DNA of 64,000 nucleotides. Source: an uncultured Acidimicrobiales bacterium. GTDB taxonomy: Bacteria > Actinomycetota > Acidimicrobiia > Acidimicrobiales > Hopanoidiivorantaceae. The position numbers and the translations under genes were made by a program. The stretch covers positions 268,294 through 332,293 of the forward strand of contig OY282367.1 in assembly GCA_958295755.1 (NCBI GenBank), read 5' to 3'. Each line of letters starts with the position of its first letter. Within the stretch, counting starts at the first letter, position 1. This document shows positions 37,391 through 49,182 of the stretch, piece by piece. Below the pieces are notes generated by a model that was not told where the DNA came from, searched no databases, and worked only from the letters and a program-made list of their open reading frames with translations.

Positions 37391-37526
37391 GTTTGCATCA
37401 TACAAGATGCTCAGGCGAAGGCGGGTTTCAAATCTAGCCTTGTGCGACTTAGGTGTTTTCACTTGTGCCATCCAGCTGTGCTGAGAGTGAGGTTTTACTT
37501 CTAGCTGTTCCGCTACGCTCAAAGCT

Positions 37527-39248
37527 ATGGCCGAGGTGCGAGCAGAAGCTCAGCTTCAAGAGCAAGCAGGGGGGCCGACAAAGGCAGGTGCCCGTGAGCT
37601 GATACAGATTATGGTTGCCTACGAAACAGTGCTGAATATGCATCGACGAGCCATCGACAGCCTGAATGTATTCCCGGTGCCCGATGGTGACACCGGCACC
37701 AACATGGCTATGACGGTTACTTCAGTGGTGAAAGAGATAGAAGAAGCAGATACGGCAAGCGATGTAGCTGCGGTGTGTAAGGCTATCAGCCACGGCTCAC
37801 TAATGGGAGCGAGAGGCAACTCGGGGGTCATACTCTGTCAGATTTTGCGAGGTTTGAGCGAAGCCTTTGCTGAAGCTGACGAATGCAACCCAAGCTCTCT
37901 GGCGAAAGGTTTAGTTCTAGCTAGGCAGTCTGCTTACGAAGCAGTGTTAGAGCCCAAAGAAGGCACGATCTTGACAGTGCTGAAAGACATCGCCACCGAA
38001 GCCTGCGAGGCAGAGGGCTGCAACCTCACAGAAATGGCTGACCGCTGCAAAGCAGCAGGCCAAGAGAGTTTAGAGAGAACCCCTGAGCTGCTAGCGGTGT
38101 TAGCTGAAGCAGGCGTAGTAGATGCTGGCGGAGCAGGCTTAGTGCTGTTCTGGGACGCTGTGCTGTCGGTGATAGATGGACGCGACCTGCCAGAGCCACC
38201 AGCGGAGCTGCCGGGAGTGGTGGGAATGACAGGAGCTGTTGCTAGCACTGGCGCAGCAAGCTCTGGAGCGGCGTCAGAGGAACCAGGCATCGCAGCAACT
38301 CACGCGGCAGGAGATCAACGCTACGAAGTGATGTATTTTCTTGAGACATCAGATGACAACATCGCCTCCTTCCGAGAAGTTTGGGGAAGCATCGGCGACT
38401 CCATAGTGGTGGTCGGAGGTGACAATCTTTGGAACTGCCATATCCACACTAACGACATCGCAGCAGCCATAGAAGCAGGTATAGAAGCAGGTCGCCCTCG
38501 CCAGATCAAAATCACCGACCTGTTCGAACAAGTTGAGCACATAGAGTCTGATATGCACATAGAGTCTGGCAAGCCCATTTGCGCGGCTATCTCGGTGGCT
38601 ACAGGCGATGGCATTCGCAATCTTATGGGGACGCTCGGAGTGCACAGCGTAGTATCAGGAGGGCAATCCATGAACCCTTCCACCGAACTGTTACTCCAAG
38701 CCATAGAAGCAGCCTCAACATCAGAAGTAGTACTGTTGCCCAACAACAAAAATATCATCCCCGTAGCCCACCAAGCAGCCGCTACTAAGAATGATGATCT
38801 TGATTCTGGCAAAAAAGTGCTGGTTTTGGAAACCACGAGCATTCCTGAAGGCATCGCCGCTCTCTCTGCCTATGCCCCCGAAGCTGACGCCAGCGAAAAC
38901 TTGACAAAAATGCAAGCAGAAATCGCCGATTTAGTAGTGGGTGAAATAACCCGAGCAATCCGCACAACCAAAGCAGACGGCCGCGAGATAAACCAAGGCG
39001 ACTACATAGCGATCTCCAACGGCCAAATCCTCTCCTCAGCAACCACACCAGCCGATGCCGCCTGCGAGATGCTAGATGCCATAATCACGCCCGAACACGA
39101 ACTTTTGACACTCTTCACTGGGGAACCTACCGATGAAGCAACAACGCAAACACTCACCGACTGGCTGAGCCAACACCATCCTCACATAGAGGTAGAAACC
39201 CACAACGGTGGCCAACCCCTCTACCACTACTATCTGAGTTTGATCTAG
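37527..39248 (+). CDS. DAK2/DhaL-domain protein, FakA-like fatty acid kinase
   Basis: The N-terminal DhaL domain has the ADP/Mg motifs SLNVFPVPDGDTGTNM and SHGSLMGARGNSGVILCQ. The middle contains GVVDAGGAGLVLFWDAVL and an EVMYFLET segment, and the C-terminal part has LLPNNKNIIPVAHQA and a DegV-like end. This is the order of FakA/YloV proteins, which phosphorylate fatty acids bound to FakB. No fakB is nearby. It is 573 residues long. In many bacteria it sits near recG or asd-type housekeeping genes; here asd follows. Confidence 0.87.
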   Translation: MAEVRAEAQLQEQAGGPTKAGARELIQIMVAYETVLNMHRRAIDSLNVFPVPDGDTGTNMAMTVTSVVKEIEEADTASDVAAVCKAISHGSLMGARGNSGVILCQILRGLSEAFAEADECNPSSLAKGLVLARQSAYEAVLEPKEGTILTVLKDIATEACEAEGCNLTEMADRCKAAGQESLERTPELLAVLAEAGVVDAGGAGLVLFWDAVLSVIDGRDLPEPPAELPGVVGMTGAVASTGAASSGAASEEPGIAATHAAGDQRYEVMYFLETSDDNIASFREVWGSIGDSIVVVGGDNLWNCHIHTNDIAAAIEAGIEAGRPRQIKITDLFEQVEHIESDMHIESGKPICAAISVATGDGIRNLMGTLGVHSVVSGGQSMNPSTELLLQAIEAASTSEVVLLPNNKNIIPVAHQAAATKNDDLDSGKKVLVLETTSIPEGIAALSAYAPEADASENLTKMQAEIADLVVGEITRAIRTTKADGREINQGDYIAISNGQILSSATTPADAACEMLDAIITPEHELLTLFTGEPTDEATTQTLTDWLSQHHPHIEVETHNGGQPLYHYYLSLI

Positions 39249-39348
39249 TCTCCGCATCAGACTGCTTGCCTTCATCTCACTGCTACCTGCTACTGCTACC
39301 TGATCTAACTTGCCGGCTGACTGGCTAAGTCCCGCTACCCTGAAAGTT

Positions 39349-40359
39349 ATGCATGTAGCAGTGGTCGGAGCCACCGGACAGGTAGGCGGAGTGATGCTGG
39401 ACGTCTTGGCGCAGCGCAACTTCCCACTAAGTAGCCTGCGCCTTTTTGCTTCCTCGCGGTCGGCAGGCAAAGAAATAGCCTGGGAAGGCGGCATCATCGT
39501 AGAAGATTTGGCAACTGCCGACTTCTCGGGGATAGATATAGCCCTGCTCTCCGCAGGTAAGACGGCTTCACTGGCATTTGCCCCGAAAATCGCCGAAGCA
39601 GGCGCGGTCGTCATAGACAACTCCTCGGCATGGCGGATGGATCCTAGTGTGCCGCTAGTGGTGGCAGATGTGAACAATCACACCGTTTCTGCTGGCAATT
39701 CTGGCTGCATTATCGCCAATCCCAATTGCACCACTATGGTGGCGATGATGGCACTCAAACCGCTCCACGACCTAGCTGGTCTGCAGAGTTTCTCGGTAAG
39801 TACCTATCAAGCTTGCTCAGGTGCAGGTCTAGCAGGAGTAGCCGAACTAGACGAACACCTACGTGCCGGTGCCCCTAACGCCGTAGGATTAGCCTTTGAT
39901 AATACAGCCATAACCTTGCCACCTGCCGAAGTCTTCCCCGACAATGTAGCGTTCAATGTGGTGCCGATGTGCGGTTCGTTCGCAGACGACGCTTCTGGCG
40001 AAACTGACGAAGAGCAGAAGTTTCGTAACGAAAGTCGCAAAATCTTGGAGTTGCCTGACTTAGAAATTACTCCGACTTGTGTGCGTGTGCCTGTTTTTAC
40101 AGGCCACAGTATGACAATCCACGCCTCTTTCGCTCAGCCAGTTACACCCGAAGAAGCTACGGAGAAGTTGGCAACCTCGCCCGGTGTCAAAGTTTGCCAG
40201 CAACCTACGCCTATTGCCGCAACGGGTGCAGACGAGACATTGGTTGGCCGTATTCGCCAGTCGGGTGAGAGTGGTTTAGTGTTTTTTCTTTCGGGAGATA
40301 ACCTTCGCAAAGGTGCTGCCCTCAATGCTGTTCAAATTGCTGAGTTGGTTGCTAGATAG
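39349..40359 (+). CDS. asd: Aspartate-semialdehyde dehydrogenase
   Basis: Asd makes aspartate semialdehyde for lysine, threonine, methionine and diaminopimelate synthesis. The protein starts MHVAVVGATGQVGGVML (NADP-binding), has the phosphate site NPNCTTM, and the nucleophile in STYQACSGAG (Cys156), plus VPVFTGHSMTIH with the catalytic histidine. ATG 39349 places the Rossmann motif at the N-terminus as in the family; the in-frame TTG at 39310 adds unrelated residues. Confidence 0.96.
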   Translation: MHVAVVGATGQVGGVMLDVLAQRNFPLSSLRLFASSRSAGKEIAWEGGIIVEDLATADFSGIDIALLSAGKTASLAFAPKIAEAGAVVIDNSSAWRMDPSVPLVVADVNNHTVSAGNSGCIIANPNCTTMVAMMALKPLHDLAGLQSFSVSTYQACSGAGLAGVAELDEHLRAGAPNAVGLAFDNTAITLPPAEVFPDNVAFNVVPMCGSFADDASGETDEEQKFRNESRKILELPDLEITPTCVRVPVFTGHSMTIHASFAQPVTPEEATEKLATSPGVKVCQQPTPIAATGADETLVGRIRQSGESGLVFFLSGDNLRKGAALNAVQIAELVAR

Positions 40360-40380
40360 AACCGCAGGGGCGCATCTTCT

Positions 40381-41523
40381 TTATCTCACAAGTCGGGCGA
40401 ACTTTCGCACGTCTTCCATGTATAGATCGGGTTGTTCAAAGGCTGCGAAGTGACCGCCGATCTCTTGGGTCGTCCAGTGGATTACATTGGTGTATCGCTT
40501 CTCGGCCCATCGCCGCGAGACGCGGATGATCTCTTTCGGATAAATGCACCCTCCCATCGGCACCTTTACTTCGGTGAGGGTTGCGCTTTCAGCATGGAAA
40601 CTTTCGTAATACATCCGAGCCGATGATCCTGCGGTGGCGGTGCACCAATAAAGCATCACATTATTCAGCAGTTCGTCACGAGTCAGCACATTTTCAGGGT
40701 GGCCGTTGCAGTCTGTCCATCGCCAGAACTTCTCAATGATCCAAGAAGCCTGCCCGGCAGGGGAGTCTGTCAAACCGTATGCGAGGGTTTGAGGGCGAGA
40801 AGACTGCTGCTTGGAATAGCCAGAGTCCCAGCGGTCGTAATCGGCTAGTGACTGCAGGGAGGCTTGTTCGGCTTCGGTGAGGTTGTCCATCGTCTCAGGG
40901 TCGGGGCTGGCGATAGGCATATTGAGATGAATCCCTGCTAGATGTTCAGCGTCAAACTCGCCGAGACGGGTGGTGACCATCGCCCCCCAGTCGCCTCCCT
41001 GAGCGATGTAGCGGTCATAACCTAGGCGTTCCATAAGTTGCTTCCACATGCGAGCCGTCCTGTCTGCCCCATAGCCCAGAACAGGTGGCCGATCCGAAAA
41101 GGCATAACCAGGTAGCGATGGGCAGACCACATGGAAAGCATCAGCCGCATCGCCTCCGTAAGAGGTAGGGTCGCGGAGTGGTTCAATGACTTTGTGAAAC
41201 TCCACTACAGAGCCGGGCCATCCGTGGGTGATGAGTAGCGGTATGGCTTCAGGATGCGGTGAGGGAGCGTGTATGAAATGGACGCCGAGGTCGTCTATCT
41301 CAGTGCGGTATTGAGGAAAGCTGTTGAGGTGGGCTTCCTGTGCCCGCCAGTCGTATTCGTCAGCCCAATAGGCGCAGACCTCTTTGAGATAATCCAAGGG
41401 CATTCCTAGATCCCAGCCTGCGTTCTGTACCTCGTCTGGCCAGCGGGTGTTGCGAAGACGGGCACGAAGATCGTCAAGTACTTCGTCGGCGATGTTGATG
41501 GTGAATGGTGTGATGTCAGACAT
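40381..41523 (-). CDS. Epoxide hydrolase (EHN-domain, alpha/beta hydrolase)
   Basis: The 380-residue protein has the N-terminal EHN domain (FTINIADEVLDDLRARLRNT, WPDEV) of microsomal-type epoxide hydrolases, then LLITHGWPGSVVEFHKVIEP, the nucleophile in AQGGDWGAMVT (Asp), the acid near AYGLTDSPAGQASWI and the terminal histidine in EIGGHFAAFEQP. It adds water to an epoxide; the substrate is unknown. An independent gene convergent with asd. Confidence 0.92.
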   Translation of the reverse strand: MSDITPFTINIADEVLDDLRARLRNTRWPDEVQNAGWDLGMPLDYLKEVCAYWADEYDWRAQEAHLNSFPQYRTEIDDLGVHFIHAPSPHPEAIPLLITHGWPGSVVEFHKVIEPLRDPTSYGGDAADAFHVVCPSLPGYAFSDRPPVLGYGADRTARMWKQLMERLGYDRYIAQGGDWGAMVTTRLGEFDAEHLAGIHLNMPIASPDPETMDNLTEAEQASLQSLADYDRWDSGYSKQQSSRPQTLAYGLTDSPAGQASWIIEKFWRWTDCNGHPENVLTRDELLNNVMLYWCTATAGSSARMYYESFHAESATLTEVKVPMGGCIYPKEIIRVSRRWAEKRYTNVIHWTTQEIGGHFAAFEQPDLYMEDVRKFARLVR

Positions 41524-41717
41524 ATCGGCTCCTATGTGATGTATCGGTTACTTTGATTTTGTGTAGTTGTAGTTTCAGTGTGATTGTGATTTCTGTGTGA
41601 TTGTGATATTTGAGTTTTGCCTGCATAGAGATTAGCAAGATAAATATAAAGTTTGGCAAGCTGGCGAGAGGGGCAGTAGGCGAGAAGTTGCGAAGGTGTT
41701 TGGGTGTGGTGAGTATG

Positions 41718-42347
41718 TCAAACAGGGGCAGCATCGGTCGCTCCGTCTGTCAATCTTTGGCGTGCTGTTAGGGCGCGGCCGAGAGTTAGCTCGTCTACAA
41801 ATTCCAAATCGCCACCCACAGGCATACCGCTGGCGGGGCGAGTAACGATGAGGCCGAGCGGGTTGAGCAGACGAGCAAGATACAGGGCCGTGGCTTCGCC
41901 TTCAATGTTGGGGCTGGTGGCGACGATGATCTCATTGACTTGCCCGTCTCCCAGCCGATTTAGCAGTTCTTTGACTTTTAGTTGGTCGGGGCCGATGCCT
42001 TCAATTGGATTCATCGCTCCGTGAAGCACATGGTAGAGACCTTTGAATTCGCCACTGCGCTCCACCACGGCTATGTCACGGGACTCTTCTACCACGCAGA
42101 TGATATTTAAGTCACGGCTCTGGTCTAGGCAAAGCTCGCAGATATCTTCTGAGCTGAAGTTGCAGCATCTGGAGCAGAACTTAACTTCACGTTTGGCTGT
42201 CTGAATGGCAGAGGTAAGACGCTCGGCTTCTTCAGGTGCTGACTGCAAGATATAAAAAGCGATGCGCTGCGCCGACTTAGCTCCGATTCCTGGCAGTCGG
42301 CTGAACTGGTCTATGAGTTCCTGCACAGGCTGTGTATAGATATTCAT
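41718..42347 (-). CDS. recR: Recombination protein RecR
   Basis: RecR works with RecO/RecF to load RecA at gaps. The 209-residue protein shows the helix-hairpin-helix region FSRLPGIGAKSAQRIAFYIL, a zinc finger CSRCCNFSSEDICELC, and the Toprim part ICVVEESRDIAVVERSGEFK with YHVLHGAMNPIEGIGP. It is just downstream of dnaX, the classic order. Confidence 0.97.
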   Translation of the reverse strand: MNIYTQPVQELIDQFSRLPGIGAKSAQRIAFYILQSAPEEAERLTSAIQTAKREVKFCSRCCNFSSEDICELCLDQSRDLNIICVVEESRDIAVVERSGEFKGLYHVLHGAMNPIEGIGPDQLKVKELLNRLGDGQVNEIIVATSPNIEGEATALYLARLLNPLGLIVTRPASGMPVGGDLEFVDELTLGRALTARQRLTDGATDAAPV

Positions 42348-42377
42348 GGGTAAGACAGAGTGAGTTTGGCAGTAGAA

Positions 42378-44810
42378 CTATCCGAACAGAGAATCTTGGG
42401 GGATATTCGGATTGTTTTCTTGGGCTTCACGGGCTTCAATATCTTGAGCTTCTAGCGCGACTGTGGCATCATGACTGAGAGCTTCGCGGAGCTTTTCTTC
42501 AACTGATTGGGTTGCGGTGTTGGCGATATCTTTGGAAATCAGCATCTCTGGATCTGGCGGCGCAGGTGCACTGCCGTCGTCTTCTAGCAGATGCACAGCA
42601 ATCTGGCAGCTGAAGTACTCAGCTAGCTTCGCTTCAATCTCTTGGTGCTGTTCGGGGGCTACGGATCTGACTGAGGCGGCAGGTAGTGCCAATCGCACAG
42701 CATCGTCTTGGGATGTCAGAAACCGAGACACAGAAAAACGTCGCTTTGTTGAGGGTGACAAATTATCGAAAATCTCATTCCCCCACGCCACAGTGATTTC
42801 ATCACGAGATGGGACAACTGGGGTGCCGCCGGCCTTGGGTAAATCGTCAGCACCACTTAGTTGGTTACTGTCTGTGGAGGAGGGGTCTGTGCTGTCTGTG
42901 GGGGAGGAGTCTGTGGGAGAGTGGTTTGCGTTGTCTGTGGGGGAAGGGGCGGCAGATTGTTGAGGGCTGTGCTGCTTTGAGGTTTGCGGCGGTGCAGTAT
43001 GGCTAGATGATTTTTGTTTAACAGATTCTGGAATCTCAACCGCCCGAGCGTCTGGAAAATATTCTTTTACGCGTGCCATAGTCTCTTCGCTGATTCCCAC
43101 AGCTTCAGCCGTGCTTTTAGATGGTGTGCCAGATGGTGGTAGAGATTCGTAGGTCTCAGGGGCAGAGCTTTGTGGTTCAAGATATTCCATCTCTTCGGGA
43201 GTATCTTGTTCTGCGGGCGCAATTTGTTCTTCGGGGATATCTTGCTCTGAGACAGACTCGGTCTCTGCTTGCGCTTCAGATTGGGTTACTCTTGATTGCT
43301 CAGCAGCTCGTCTCTTGCGGACGGCCCCGAGAGTTGGCGCAGGGTTCGTAGCTACAGAGGGCGCGTCTATGTTTGGAGAAGTGGTTTCTTGTGGAGCGGC
43401 TGGCTGAGCGGCTGGCGGATTGTTGGAGGAACTAAAGGTCGATCGAGGGGCGGCACTTTGCAGTTCTTCTCTGAGTTGTGCATTGTCTCTCTGAATGCGA
43501 TCAAAATTACTTGGCGGTTCAACTTGTTCGCTATGAGAAGCTGGCTGGCTGTGAGAAGCTGTGCTTTCGGTTTGTGCTTCGGTTCGGGGTTGTTCGCCGC
43601 TTTGCCTGCTGACACTCCTATCATCACTCGCACTTCTATTATCGCCCCTGGCTGGCGATGGCATTTCTGCTGGTGAAGGTCTTTCTGCTGGTGAAGTCCT
43701 TTTTGCTGGCGATGGCCTTTTTGCTGGCGAAGACCCCTCGCTAGATCCACCAGGTGCTGCACTACCTGCTGCATCTCTTCGGGTCAAACGAAAGAAGGCC
43801 AACTCCAAGTCGATGCGAGGGTCGGGTGATTGGCGCATATGCACTAAGGCTTGGCCGAGCTCTTCAAAAGTTTTAGTGATAGCTACGGTGGGTAGTTGTT
43901 CGGCTCGTGCCTGGGCTTGTGCTTGTTCCTGAGGTAGCAGATGCGAAAGGTCAGCCCCAACAGAGCACAAAAACGCAGATCGCAAAGCCCTGACTATCTC
44001 TTCGGCAATCACACGAGGTTCTTTGCCCGAGCGAATAGCAGTGTCGGTAGCAGACACCATCATGCCCGGATCCCAAGTAGCTAGAGCAGCTACAAATTCC
44101 TCAATCAAATCGTCATCTTCAGGCTTTCCTTCGGCTGAAACCACCTGATCCAAAGCCGACAAAGTATCGCGTACCGATCCGTTCCCAGCACGCACAGCAT
44201 AGTCAAGGTCGTCTTCCGACAAGCTCAGATTGGCATCTTCTGCGATCCAACGGACATGTTCGGCCAACTCATCAGCCGTGACTAGCTCAAATTGTAGATG
44301 TTGCGCCCTGCTACGCACAGTAGCTGCTACCTTGTGCGGCTCGGTTGTGCACATCACGAAGCAGACATGGGCTGGCGGCTCTTCTAAGGTCTTCAGCAGG
44401 GCGTTCTCGGCCCCTGTGGTGAGCATATGCACTTCGTCCAGCACATATACCTTGCGGCGACCTGGCGTGCCGAATGAAACCTTTGAAATCAAATCACGGA
44501 TGTCTTCCACCTTGTTGTTGGAGGCAGCATCTAGCTCGTGAAGGTCATAGGAAGTGCCAGTAGCAAAAGCCAAACATGATTGGCAAGTGCCGCACGGCTC
44601 ACCGTCTGTGAGATTTTCGCAGTTAATGGCTTTGGCGAGTATGCGAGCGGTGGAAGTCTTGCCCGTGCCTCGAGGCCCGCTGAATAGATAGGCGTGTCCC
44701 ACCTTGTTGTCACGCACTGAGTTGCGTAAAGCAGTCACCACATGGTGCTGTCCAATCAGCTCACCAAAACAAGCAGGCCGATACCGACGATAAAGCGATT
44801 GGTGTTCCAT
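42378..44810 (-). CDS. dnaX: DNA polymerase III subunit gamma/tau
   Basis: DnaX is the clamp-loader ATPase. It starts with SLYRRYRPACFGELIGQ and has Walker A FSGPRGTGKTSTARIL, the zinc cysteines CENLTDGEPCGTCQSC, Walker B VYVLDEVHML and the SRC-type segment CTTEPHKVAATVRSRAQ. After domain III, residues about 355-680 form a long low-complexity linker with repeats (SPAKRPSPAKRTSPAERPSP, SPTDSSPTDSTDPSS), then a conserved-looking end. The 810-residue length is large for the family because of this linker. recR follows 30 bp downstream. Confidence 0.96.
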   Translation of the reverse strand: MEHQSLYRRYRPACFGELIGQHHVVTALRNSVRDNKVGHAYLFSGPRGTGKTSTARILAKAINCENLTDGEPCGTCQSCLAFATGTSYDLHELDAASNNKVEDIRDLISKVSFGTPGRRKVYVLDEVHMLTTGAENALLKTLEEPPAHVCFVMCTTEPHKVAATVRSRAQHLQFELVTADELAEHVRWIAEDANLSLSEDDLDYAVRAGNGSVRDTLSALDQVVSAEGKPEDDDLIEEFVAALATWDPGMMVSATDTAIRSGKEPRVIAEEIVRALRSAFLCSVGADLSHLLPQEQAQAQARAEQLPTVAITKTFEELGQALVHMRQSPDPRIDLELAFFRLTRRDAAGSAAPGGSSEGSSPAKRPSPAKRTSPAERPSPAEMPSPARGDNRSASDDRSVSRQSGEQPRTEAQTESTASHSQPASHSEQVEPPSNFDRIQRDNAQLREELQSAAPRSTFSSSNNPPAAQPAAPQETTSPNIDAPSVATNPAPTLGAVRKRRAAEQSRVTQSEAQAETESVSEQDIPEEQIAPAEQDTPEEMEYLEPQSSAPETYESLPPSGTPSKSTAEAVGISEETMARVKEYFPDARAVEIPESVKQKSSSHTAPPQTSKQHSPQQSAAPSPTDNANHSPTDSSPTDSTDPSSTDSNQLSGADDLPKAGGTPVVPSRDEITVAWGNEIFDNLSPSTKRRFSVSRFLTSQDDAVRLALPAASVRSVAPEQHQEIEAKLAEYFSCQIAVHLLEDDGSAPAPPDPEMLISKDIANTATQSVEEKLREALSHDATVALEAQDIEAREAQENNPNIPQDSLFG

Positions 44811-44917
44811 CCTTCCGCTATCTTATATTTACAACCCTGTCTCTGCTGATAGACCTCTCAAGACATTGTTCTCAGAGCAAGCTATGCAGCAAACAAGGCT
44901 CAGTGCCAACTTGTTTT

Positions 44918-45139
44918 TCAGGCAGATGTATTATCCTCGTTGCCTTCAGTAGAGTCGTGGTTGTCAGGTGGAGGGATGATTTCACCCGAAGGCAAAAGCC
45001 GCTCGCCAGAGGGGAAGACGATTTCCTCCATGTATGTATTCCCCCATTCCATCCGCTGAAGATCGGCTGCCCTGGCTCTTTCAGGCAGTGGCGGTCGGCG
45101 TTTTTCTAGCTCTTGCCAGCGTTTTTTGCTTCCAAACAT
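44918..45139 (-). CDS. Small hydrophilic protein of unknown function
   Basis: From ATG 45139 the 73-residue product begins MFGSKKRWQELEKRRPPLPE and ends with an acidic tail. The start is fixed by GGAGG in TAAGGAGG, which overlaps the stop of the upstream membrane-protein gene. I do not recognise a family. The coupling suggests that it works with that membrane protein. Confidence 0.6.
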   Translation of the reverse strand: MFGSKKRWQELEKRRPPLPERARAADLQRMEWGNTYMEEIVFPSGERLLPSGEIIPPPDNHDSTEGNEDNTSA

Positions 45140-45150
45140 GGCTAACCTCC

Positions 45151-46017
45151 TTACGGCAATATCCACATTCTAGCGCAGGCTGCAGCAATGATAAAGAATA
45201 CTGCTGAAAGTGCCCATAGTCGTTCTCTTATCTTCCACTCTTTTGAGTTCTGTTCAATCTCTAGCTTTAGGTTGTGAACATTATAAATATGGTATTCGAT
45301 GGATTCGTAGTATAGTTCTGCGAAAGTATGGAATTGGGCTGTTTCTGATACAAAAAATTGTTTCATAGATGGTTTCACAGGTCTAGCAGCTCGTACCATT
45401 GTGACGCATGAGAGTGCCAGTATTGCGAGAAGAGAGCTTTCGATAATTGAGGGTGTGGCTCTTAGCAAGCTGAGGGTTGAGAACCATACTCCAATGATTA
45501 CGACTGTTACCCAGAGGAAAATATGGGGGGTGGCTTGCGAGTTGCGCCATTGCTCTGCTAGCGCATCTGTTCTTCTGAGGTTTTGAGCCATCACGGCCTG
45601 CTGGATTTCAGTGTCGGCTCCAGTATGGCGGAGTATGGCTACCTCGGCTGAGGCTGCTGTTCGGAGCCATTGTTGGCAGAGAGGCAGGTTGAAGCTAGAG
45701 TCGGGGAACTGGGTGTTATTTGCCCAGGCTGCCATTGTGTTCCATGGCACTTCAGGATGATTACTGCGAAAGGTGTCGGGCAGTGCTGAAACTTCGTACC
45801 CGATATTGCGGAAAGTCTGTAGTAGCGTCCCGCTCTTTGCATCAGGCCGACCCTCTGATGTCTGCTGAGCTTCGCCAGTTCGCTTCTCTTGGCTTGTTTG
45901 CTTTATGGCGGGGTCTGCCGCATCAAAAGCCCGTTGAAGCCTGCCTGCTCGTGCCAGTCTGTTGAGTGTGTGTATCTGTGCGACTATTTCGTCTAGTCGC
46001 TGTTCTGTGTATGTCAT
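45151..46017 (-). CDS. Membrane protein of unknown function with three predicted helices
   Basis: The product has a hydrophilic N-terminal half of about 170 residues, then two close membrane helices (FLWVTVVIIGVWFSTLSLL and SSLLAILALSCVTMV), a cytoplasmic segment rich in aromatic and charged residues (HTFAELYYESIEYHIYNVHN), and a last helix (ALSAVFFIIAAACARMWIL). The arrangement recalls SLATT-like 2TM effectors but no sequence signature proves it. ATG 46017 is preferred because AGGGAG precedes it. AT content is higher than in flanking genes. Confidence 0.65.
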   Translation of the reverse strand: MTYTEQRLDEIVAQIHTLNRLARAGRLQRAFDAADPAIKQTSQEKRTGEAQQTSEGRPDAKSGTLLQTFRNIGYEVSALPDTFRSNHPEVPWNTMAAWANNTQFPDSSFNLPLCQQWLRTAASAEVAILRHTGADTEIQQAVMAQNLRRTDALAEQWRNSQATPHIFLWVTVVIIGVWFSTLSLLRATPSIIESSLLAILALSCVTMVRAARPVKPSMKQFFVSETAQFHTFAELYYESIEYHIYNVHNLKLEIEQNSKEWKIRERLWALSAVFFIIAAACARMWILP

Positions 46018-46324
46018 CGGCACTCCCTTGCCGCAGGGTTGAATTCTTTGAGGCGGAGAAGATTCCACGAAACAACACAGGCACCGCCTAAACCAAGCTC
46101 AACCGAAGCGGGCAGGTGACCTGACTTCAAAGGCAGGTACCTACAAAAAGCAGATAGTTATCAGATAGTTACCTACGAGGCGGATTAAACCGCTATCAAG
46201 CAAATGAGACAGATCAAAACATGACCAATCAAGCATGACCAATCCGAGGGCTGCAAGGCCGATCACCCCTAGTGCCCACTATAGCACGGATAAGAATGAT
46301 TGTTATATGCAGAAAGTATGCTAG
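46018..46324. repeat. Intergenic stretch with short direct repeats
   Basis: No gene is visible. It holds paired copies of AAGCATGACCAATC (46216-46245 area), CAGATAGTTA and CAGGTNACCT, plus an alternative upstream frame of the membrane-protein gene up to 46068. Confidence 0.7.
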
Positions 46325-47101
46325 CTAGCGGTCTTGTTCCCAGAAGTGTTTTGAATCAGATAGGGTTTCGGTGCCGGTAGCTAGGGCTAGGAGTTGGCGG
46401 AGCATGGCGGCGGTGGCACCCCAGACGGTGTCGCCGTATAGTTCAAAGAAGTTGACGGTGACTTGGCCGATAGAGGGGAGTTTCCAATGTTCCTCATGGA
46501 AGACATCATCTCGCAGCAGCTCTGACATTGGTACATAGAGAATGTGCTCTACCTCGGAAAGGTCAGCGACTAGACCTTCAGGGCGTCCGCCTCGAATGAC
46601 GGCTACGAAAGGGTGGACTAGCGACTTGCTGCCTACGGTTCGGAAGGTGGGGAGTTGGCCTATGCGCTCTACAAGCCCAGAACCAAGTGAGATTTCCTCG
46701 CGGGTTTCACGCAGGGCGGTTTCCCAGAGGCTGGTGTCGGCTTCTTCTTGGCCGCCACCAGGGAAACTTACCTCCCGGCTGTGGGAACGCAAGTGGGCTG
46801 CCCGTCTTGTAAGCACCACATGGAGTTCGCCGTTTTCTTCATAGAGCGGCACCAGCACAGCTGATTTTCGCCACGTGCCTTGAGTCAACTCTTCGGGGAT
46901 GGACGGGGCTTCTGATATGTGGGATGCTTTATCGCGAATGCTGCCAGATCCCAAAGCCTCACGTAACAGTTCCAAGCTGGCACGCCGACTTGTTTCTGCG
47001 ATCTCGCCCCAAGGCGGCAACCCGCCTAGTTCTACATCTTCAGGGCGGGGGATAATCTGAGGCCCACCTCGACTGGCTTGGAGGGCCTCTAGATTATTCA
47101 A
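46325..47101 (-). CDS. NUDIX hydrolase, probable CoA pyrophosphatase
   Basis: The 258-residue protein has the CoA-pyrophosphatase (UPF0035) signature LTRRAAHLRSHSREVSFPGG directly followed by the Nudix helix (LWETALRETREEISLGSG). NudL-type enzymes split CoA into 4'-phosphopantetheine and ADP. The N-terminal 60 residues are variable. In the Nudix box the residue before the helix is Asp where the general consensus has Glu, as is common in this subfamily. Confidence 0.88.
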   Translation of the reverse strand: MNNLEALQASRGGPQIIPRPEDVELGGLPPWGEIAETSRRASLELLREALGSGSIRDKASHISEAPSIPEELTQGTWRKSAVLVPLYEENGELHVVLTRRAAHLRSHSREVSFPGGGQEEADTSLWETALRETREEISLGSGLVERIGQLPTFRTVGSKSLVHPFVAVIRGGRPEGLVADLSEVEHILYVPMSELLRDDVFHEEHWKLPSIGQVTVNFFELYGDTVWGATAAMLRQLLALATGTETLSDSKHFWEQDR

Positions 47102-47137
47102 GTTGTTCAGGAGGGTTTTGGCACTACCGGGTCGATG

Positions 47138-49062
<1,925 letters not shown>

Positions 49063-49076
49063 GTAGGCCTCCTTTG

Positions 49077-49103
49077 TTAGCACTCTCTACTTACGAGTGC
49101 TAA
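49077..49103. promoter_or_regulatory. Perfect CIRCE operator of groESL
   Basis: TTAGCACTC, nine bases, GAGTGCTAA: an exact match to the CIRCE inverted repeat bound by the HrcA repressor. It sits between the promoter and the groES ribosome site. Confidence 0.98.
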
Positions 49104-49131
49104 TGCTAGAGGCGATTTCGCGAAATTACAA
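49103..49131 (-). promoter_or_regulatory. Probable groESL promoter
   Basis: On the minus strand TTGTAA (49131-49126), a 17-bp spacer and TAGCAT (49108-49103) lie directly upstream of CIRCE, so HrcA binding would cover the transcription start. Confidence 0.7.
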
Positions 49132-49182
49132 CCTGCGGCTTCTCGCGCAAATCAGCAGAGGGGCAACAGAGGGCTATTTGGG

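Noticed and set aside
44811..44917. Expected SRP RNA or tRNA upstream of dnaX
   Set aside because: The conserved SRP loop bases and any tRNA T-arm are absent.
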